Origin: Acidimicrobiia bacterium
Lineage (GTDB): Bacteria; Actinomycetota; Acidimicrobiia; Spongiisociales; SHLN01
DNA length: 40,278 nucleotides
Assembly (NCBI GenBank): GCA_013002865.1
Contig: JABDLU010000008.1
Span: forward strand, 1 to 40,278
Direction of reading: 5' to 3'
A program made the position numbers and the translations under genes. Each line of letters begins with the position of its first letter. The first letter of the stretch is position 1. Shown in pieces: positions 35,216 through 40,278 of the stretch. The notes beneath the pieces were generated by a model. The model saw only the letters and a list, made by a program, of their open reading frames with translations. It had not been told where the DNA came from and searched no databases.

Positions 35216-35782
35216 ATGAGCAACCTGTCCATTCCCGTGATCCTCGGGACCGCCCGCCCCGGGCGCGAATCGGCCGACGTCGCCGCCGTGGTGCTCGACG
35301 CCATCAAACAGCGCGGCACCGCCACCGAACTGATCGACGTCGCCGACTACCCGATTTCCGGCACGGAAGACCCCGACGAGGCGGCCCGGCTGGGACGGTA
35401 CAAGGAGCTGATCGACTCGGCCGACGGATTGGTGATCGTGGTTCCCGAGTACAACCACGGCTATCCCGGCGAGCTCAAGCTGCTGCTGGACAGTGCCTAT
35501 GAGGAGTACAACCACAAGCCGCTCGGCGTGGTCAGCGTCTCATCGGGCATGATCGGCGGTGCCCGCGTCACCGAGCAGCTCCAGCTGGTATCCCTCGCCC
35601 TCGAGATGATCCCGGTCGAGCCGACGGTGCACGTCCGGACCGTCAAGGAGGCCCTCGACGACAATGGCGGCTTCGAAGAGGAGGGCCTCGAAGGCGCGCT
35701 CGCTTCGATGCTCGACAAGGTGACCTGGTACGCCTCGGTGATGGCCCCCGCCCGCCGCGCCCGCAACCAAGAACCCGACTGA
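35216..35782 (+). CDS. NADPH-dependent FMN reductase family protein
   Basis: IPVILGTARPGRESADVAAVVLDAIKQRG...SADGLVIVVPEYNHGYPGELKLLLDSAYEEYNHKPLGVVSVSSGMIGGARV. Confidence 0.93.
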   Translation: MSNLSIPVILGTARPGRESADVAAVVLDAIKQRGTATELIDVADYPISGTEDPDEAARLGRYKELIDSADGLVIVVPEYNHGYPGELKLLLDSAYEEYNHKPLGVVSVSSGMIGGARVTEQLQLVSLALEMIPVEPTVHVRTVKEALDDNGGFEEEGLEGALASMLDKVTWYASVMAPARRARNQEPD

Positions 35783-35893
35783 TCGGTCGACCCGACCGCT
35801 GCTCAAGCGGCGTCACCTGCGAGTAAGTCGGCGATGCCATGCTTCCCGGCACGGGAGGGAGAAAGCTGGATATTCTGCCCGCGGCGCTTCGGA

Positions 35894-36424
35894 TCAGCGC
35901 GGTATCCGGTCGGCGCCGCTGACGTCGGAGAAGATGTCGGGGTCGAGATGGCCGCCTCCGTGAACGACGCTGACGTCACCCGTGGTTTCGAGGACGACGT
36001 AGCGGACCTCGTCGTAGTTGCGCACGTTGGCCTCGCGGAGCTTGCCGCGCACGTCATCCTCCGTCACCCGAACCCGGCGCAGATTGTCGGTCAGCATTTC
36101 GCTGCCGGCCATCAATAAGGTCGGTGTGTTGTCAACCAGGCGGGACACCCACCCGAACCGTCGCCGACCGAGCGCGATGATCGCCTGCACTCCCAGCAAG
36201 GACGCCACCGCGATCAGTCCTTCGATCAGTGAAGAGTTCGACAGCGTCACCGCCGCCAACAGCGATCCCATCGCCACCGTGACCGCAAAATCGAACGACG
36301 ACATCTTCGCAAAGCTCCGCAGCCCGATGATCTGAACGTACAGGACCACCCCGACCACCATGGCGGTGGCGGACAGAACGACGAACCCGACGTCGGACCA
36401 CGACGTAAAGATTTCGGTGGACAT
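35894..36424 (-). CDS. DUF421 (YetF-like) membrane protein
   Basis: YVQIIGLRSFAKMSSFDFAVTVAMGSLLAAVTLSNSSLIEGLIAVASLLGVQAIIALGRRRFGWVSRLVDNTPTLLMAGSEMLTDNLRRVRVTEDDVRGKLREANV; start at 36424. Confidence 0.9.
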   Translation of the reverse strand: MSTEIFTSWSDVGFVVLSATAMVVGVVLYVQIIGLRSFAKMSSFDFAVTVAMGSLLAAVTLSNSSLIEGLIAVASLLGVQAIIALGRRRFGWVSRLVDNTPTLLMAGSEMLTDNLRRVRVTEDDVRGKLREANVRNYDEVRYVVLETTGDVSVVHGGGHLDPDIFSDVSGADRIPR

Positions 36425-36527
36425 GGCGAGCCTCTCCTTCTGGCCGGCGTCGGTGACGGGGCGAGAGACTATCCCACACGCCCGCCGGTGGCGCCGGACA
36501 CCGCATCGTGCATTTAGAGTTGCCATC

Positions 36528-39095
36528 ATGGACGCGCTTCCATCCGGGGTACTGACGCTCCTGTTCACCGACATCGAGCAGAGCAGCCGGCTGTGGGACG
36601 AGCATCGCTCCGACATGGCGGTGGCCCTGGTCCGTCACAACGAGCTGCTCAAGTCGATCATTGCCGAGCACCAGGGGTTCGTGGTCAAGGACAAGGGCGA
36701 CGGCTTTTTCGCCGCCTTTGTGGCCCCGGCCGATGCCGTTCGCTGTGTGGTCGATGCCCAGCGGCGCCTGCGCGCCGAATCGTGGCCGGACCCCGTCGAC
36801 ATCAAGGTGCGGATGGGCCTTCATACCGGAGCCGTCGAAGCTCACGAGGGTGACTATCACGGGCCGACCGTCAACCAGGTGGCCCGCATCGAAGGGCTGG
36901 CGCACGGCGGACAGGTATTGCTCTCGGAGACAACCGTCGCCCTACTGGGCGGGGACCTGCCGGACGGCGTCGGCACCCGAGACCTCGGAGCACACACCCT
37001 GAAAGGTATCTCCCAACCCGCCCGTGTCTATCAGCTGACCGCTCCGGATCTTCCCGAGGAGTTCCCGCCGCTGGTCTCCAGCCATGCCGTGGGAGTGCCG
37101 CTGCCCGACTTCCCCACCTCGTTTGTGGGCCGGGAGGACGACCGCCGCGCCCTGGCTGGCTACTTCACCGGCAACGGCACCCGGCTGGTCACACTGCTTG
37201 GCCCGGGCGGCATCGGCAAGACCCGCCTGGCCGTTGAAGCCGCCCGTGAGGTAGCTCCCGAGCTGGGGGCGTCCGCCTACTTCGCCGACCTCACCTCGGT
37301 GCAGGTGGCGACCGACGTGCCGGGGGCGATCGCCGCCGCCCTCGGCGTCCGGGTGGAAGGGGCGGCACCTCCGGTCGAGCTGATCGCCCAGCGGATATCC
37401 GAGCCCAGCCTGCTGGTGGTCGACAACTTCGAGCACGTGCAGGACGCCCAGGGGACCGTCGGCGAGCTCGTTAACACCGTCGAGCCGCTCCGGATCATGG
37501 CCACCAGCCGGACCCCGCTCCAGGTACGGGGCGAGAAGATCTACCGGCTCGATCCGCTCGGGGTGGCCGGCGGCAACGGCCGGCGGCCTCCGGCCGTGCA
37601 GCTCTTCTACGACCGGGCGGCCGACTACGGAGTCGAACTGGCCGACGCCGGACCGGAAGCTAACTCCGTGCACGCCATCGTCGAGCGGGTCGACGGGCTC
37701 CCGCTGGCCATCGAGCTGGTGGCGGCCCGCACCCGGGTGCTAGACGTCACCGAGCTCAACGCCCGGCTGCAGGAATCCATGGGGGTGATCGGGAGCGGGG
37801 GAGCCGAGCTGCCCGAACGCCAGCGCACCATTCGCTCCACTATCGACTGGAGCCTGAAACACGTCTCCGAGTCGCAGCGCACGCTGTTCCGCCGGCTGGC
37901 GGCGCTCCCGGCGGGCGCATCGCTGGACGTGCTGGAAGCCGTTGCCGGCACCGACCTCGACGAGGACCTGCTCGATGCCGTGCAGGGGCTGGTCGACTAT
38001 TCGCTGGTCCAGGCCGTGCGGGGCCTACCGGGCGGCACCCGCTACCGCCAGCTGGTGCCGATGCGCGAGCACGGCCTCGATCTGCTTCGGGAGGCCGGTG
38101 ACGAGGAGCAGGTCCTGGGCCGCCTGGTCGACTACTTCGTCGATACGGCAGTGGAGCGTGGCCAGAGCTTCGAATTCAGCCACGAGCCCGAACGGGAACT
38201 GCGCGTCGATCACCAGAATCTCCTGGCGGCGATGCGCTTCAGCCTCGACCACAGCCGGGCCGGTGACCTGGCCGAAGCGTTCAACCACTTCTGGGTGTAC
38301 TGGTTCAACGCCGACATCGGCATGACGGCACTTCCCTGGCTGGCCGCCGCCGCCGAGCAAGTCGATACCCCGTACATGGACTTCTTAATGGGGTTCTTTG
38401 CATTCCAGCAAGGCGACATGGAGTCGGTGGGCGAGCGGATGGGCCGTGCCATTGAAGGCTTTTCCGAACTGGGCGACCAACGGGCCCTCAACCGGGCTCG
38501 CTGGTTCGCCGGTGCTGCCCATCCCGATCTGACCGAGGGCCGGCGCATGCTGCTGGCGGGCAAGGAGTACTTCGATACCGAGCAGGACGGGATCAGTCGG
38601 TTTCTGCCACTGCTGTTTCTGAGCATTAATGCGGTACTGCAGGGCGACACCGCCCAAGTGGTTGAGCTGCGCAAGTCGCTCCTCAACTGGGCCGAGCGGG
38701 CCGACTACCGGGTGCTGATCGCCTGGGGGCACTGGAACCTGTCGCTGGGCTACATCGCCATCGAGGACTTCGATGCCGCCGAATCCCATGCCCGGGCGGC
38801 GCTCGAGATGATGGTTGAGGATCAGTACATCGAGGGCATGGCGTCGGCCCTGGACCTGATCGGGATCCTGGAAAGCCGCGCTGGCAATCACGAGCGGGCG
38901 CTGCCGTTGTTCGGGGCCGCGAGCGACGGATTCGAAAAGATTCAGGCCCACCGCTGGTTCGAGTCGGAGATGTTCATGAACCAGGCAATTGCGGCGGCCA
39001 CCGAGGACATGGGCGAGGAGCGGGTGGCGGGGCTGCTCGAGCAGGGACGGGCCGCCGGCCTCGACGAGATGCTGAAGTCGGTCGAGTCGAACTAG
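36528..39095 (+). CDS. Class III cyclase - P-loop ATPase (STAND/NB-ARC-like) - TPR-like protein
   Basis: LLFTDIEQSSRLWDEH...VVKDKGDGFFAAF...GPTVNQVARIEGLAHGGQVLLSE; LLGPGGIGKTRLAVEAA Walker A; LLVVDNFEHVQDA Walker B; helical repeats at C-terminus. Confidence 0.93.
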   Translation: MDALPSGVLTLLFTDIEQSSRLWDEHRSDMAVALVRHNELLKSIIAEHQGFVVKDKGDGFFAAFVAPADAVRCVVDAQRRLRAESWPDPVDIKVRMGLHTGAVEAHEGDYHGPTVNQVARIEGLAHGGQVLLSETTVALLGGDLPDGVGTRDLGAHTLKGISQPARVYQLTAPDLPEEFPPLVSSHAVGVPLPDFPTSFVGREDDRRALAGYFTGNGTRLVTLLGPGGIGKTRLAVEAAREVAPELGASAYFADLTSVQVATDVPGAIAAALGVRVEGAAPPVELIAQRISEPSLLVVDNFEHVQDAQGTVGELVNTVEPLRIMATSRTPLQVRGEKIYRLDPLGVAGGNGRRPPAVQLFYDRAADYGVELADAGPEANSVHAIVERVDGLPLAIELVAARTRVLDVTELNARLQESMGVIGSGGAELPERQRTIRSTIDWSLKHVSESQRTLFRRLAALPAGASLDVLEAVAGTDLDEDLLDAVQGLVDYSLVQAVRGLPGGTRYRQLVPMREHGLDLLREAGDEEQVLGRLVDYFVDTAVERGQSFEFSHEPERELRVDHQNLLAAMRFSLDHSRAGDLAEAFNHFWVYWFNADIGMTALPWLAAAAEQVDTPYMDFLMGFFAFQQGDMESVGERMGRAIEGFSELGDQRALNRARWFAGAAHPDLTEGRRMLLAGKEYFDTEQDGISRFLPLLFLSINAVLQGDTAQVVELRKSLLNWAERADYRVLIAWGHWNLSLGYIAIEDFDAAESHARAALEMMVEDQYIEGMASALDLIGILESRAGNHERALPLFGAASDGFEKIQAHRWFESEMFMNQAIAAATEDMGEERVAGLLEQGRAAGLDEMLKSVESN

Positions 39096-39772
39096 AAGCG
39101 GCGCTGGCCGCCCTCGTACGGCGGGGCCGCCCCGGCGAGATGTTCCTCGACTGATGGCCCGCCCAACTCGTCCCGCTTGGCCACCCCCAGCCGGTAGCTG
39201 AGGTAGAGCAGGGGGACGATGGTGGGCCAGGAGGTGATCGTCTTCCACACCGCCAGCGCCTCGGGCTGCTCGACCACGAACAGCCAGGCCGACACGCCGC
39301 CCCGGATAGCGAAGTACCAGAACCAGACCCACGAGGCCAGGGTGTACGCGGGGCGCACGTCGTCCCGCCAGTACCAATCGAGCGGCCAGCGGCGATACGC
39401 CCAGCTGGCCCACCCCGACAGCGGCCGTTTGACGAGGATCGAAATCAGCGCCCCGCCCGCATAAGCGAGGCCCGAGACGATCCCGGGCAGGAAATAGCTC
39501 TCCGCTCGCCCCGACCGCAGCGCTAGGAAGGCCGCAAAGGCCACCGCCCCGATTCCGGCCACCGCATAGACGATCTGCTGCCCTTTGCGGATCCGCCACA
39601 ACGCCACGAGAACCCCGGCCGCGATCGCCACTGCCGACGCAACGCCCAGGCTCCACACCGCATTGACGGCCACGAACAGCAGCGGAGGAGCCAGCGAATC
39701 CCCCAGCGTCCGGTCACCGATGAACAGCCCGGTGATCTCCTCACGAATGTCGTCATTGACGGTGTTGGTCAT
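39092..39772 (-). CDS. DUF3159 family membrane protein
   Basis: ITGLFIGDRTLGDSLAPPLLFVAVNAVWSLGVASAVAIAAGVLVALWRIRKGQQIVYAVAGIGAVAFAAFLALRSGRAESYFLPGI...WFWYFAIRG; ATG at 39772. Confidence 0.85.
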   Translation of the reverse strand: MTNTVNDDIREEITGLFIGDRTLGDSLAPPLLFVAVNAVWSLGVASAVAIAAGVLVALWRIRKGQQIVYAVAGIGAVAFAAFLALRSGRAESYFLPGIVSGLAYAGGALISILVKRPLSGWASWAYRRWPLDWYWRDDVRPAYTLASWVWFWYFAIRGGVSAWLFVVEQPEALAVWKTITSWPTIVPLLYLSYRLGVAKRDELGGPSVEEHLAGAAPPYEGGQRRF

Positions 39773-39832
39773 GTCTCCCCTATACGAGGCCGTCTCCCCC
39801 CAAGATGCTCGCACGTGCGGGCACCGGTTGCT

Positions 39833-40061
39833 GTTACCTCCCCCGCCGAAGATGGGGAAGGCAAGGAGGCGGCTGAGAGCGAGGGTGTTACCTCCCCTGC
39901 GAGCGCCGCGAGTGGGGAAGGCAAGGAGGCGGCTGAGAGCGAGGGTGTTACCTCCCCTGCCAGCGCAGCGAGTGGGGGAGGCCAGGCGGGGGGTGAGAGC
40001 GAGGGTGTTACCTCCCCTGCGAGCGCAGCGAGTGGGGGAGGCCAGGCGGGGGGTGAAAGCG
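39833..40061. repeat. Approximately 60-bp tandem repeat (minisatellite), about 4 copies with internal dyad
   Basis: Units 39833-39886 (54 bp), 39887-39946, 39947-40006, 40007-~40061: GTTACCTCCCCTGCGAGCGCMGCGAGTGGGGRAGGC...GAGAGCGAGGGT. Confidence 0.92.
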
Positions 40062-40092
40062 CGTTCCTGTGCTCCTGTTTGGGTCGCCCCCC

Positions 40093-40278
40093 TCACCACT
40101 CCGACTGAGACCGATCCCGATACCGGGGCGGCACCAGCCACAGCGGCCGGCCCGAGTAGTAGATCACCCAGTAGGTGACGAAGAAGACCAGAAACGGCGT
40201 GGTGGAGAGTGCCCGGACGGTCTCTGATTGGGAATCCGCGCCGATGACCCACCCGACGACCCCGGAGAGCATCGCAAA
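40093..40278 (-). CDS. Membrane protein C-terminus (5' end beyond window)
   Basis: Reverse strand open from the window edge: FAMLSGVVGWVIGADSQSETVRALSTTPFLVFFVTYWVIYYSGRPLWLVPPRYRDRSQSEW*. Not in the ORF track because it has no start in the window. Confidence 0.65.
   Translation of the reverse strand, partial: FAMLSGVVGWVIGADSQSETVRALSTTPFLVFFVTYWVIYYSGRPLWLVPPRYRDRSQSEW

Noticed and set aside
39833-40061. CRISPR array
   Set aside because: Repeat units are contiguous and near-identical over their full length with no unique spacers, and no cas genes are present.
39815-40108. 97-aa repetitive ORF (SEGVTSPASAASG repeats)
   Set aside because: Direct translation of the minisatellite; no RBS or independent coding evidence.
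39773-40252. N-terminal extension of the 39092-40252 minus-strand ORF through the tandem repeat
   Set aside because: The repeat period (60 bp = 20 codons) keeps the frame open; the real DUF3159 start is 39772. The upstream part belongs to a different frame and gene.
1-40278. tRNA/rRNA genes, IS elements or phage genes
   Set aside because: None recognised: no transposase, integrase, phage structural motifs, tRNA-like cloverleaf or rRNA signature sequence seen.

Overview
High-GC (actinobacterial/Acidimicrobiia-like) chromosomal window, densely packed, with about 31 supportable protein-coding genes and no rRNA, tRNA or CRISPR seen. Left part (1-12 kb): metabolic genes. These are a truncated LLM-class F420 oxidoreductase, RidA, a translationally coupled minus-strand operon (Rossmann oxidoreductase, DapA-like, ornithine-cyclodeaminase-like, NifU-like), TetR, NTF2-like, VOC, a DMT transporter, an ATC-hydrolase-like protein, an MDR dehydrogenase, an SDR and a two-subunit TPP E1 enzyme. 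Middle (12-25 kb): RRM protein, zincin metallopeptidase, secreted GH-like protein, methyltransferase, SRPBCC, Wzz-like membrane protein, membrane class III cyclase and a giant alpha-2-macroglobulin-family protein lacking the thioester motif. Right part (24.6-40.3 kb): VapBC-like toxin-antitoxin pair, a 1293-aa cyclase/pseudo-cyclase/NACHT/FGE-like fusion divergent from an MltG-like protein, heptanucleotide repeats on both sides of that pair, an SDR/ALS-like/SSADH-like/FMN-reductase operon, DUF421, a cyclase/P-loop ATPase/TPR protein, DUF3159 and a 60-bp hairpin-containing tandem repeat. Most interesting candidate: the cyclase-pseudocyclase-NACHT-FGE protein (25358-29239), which looks like a STAND-type signalling/conflict protein, and its repeat-bounded neighbourhood. 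Family assignments come from reading motifs by eye; no database search was run.
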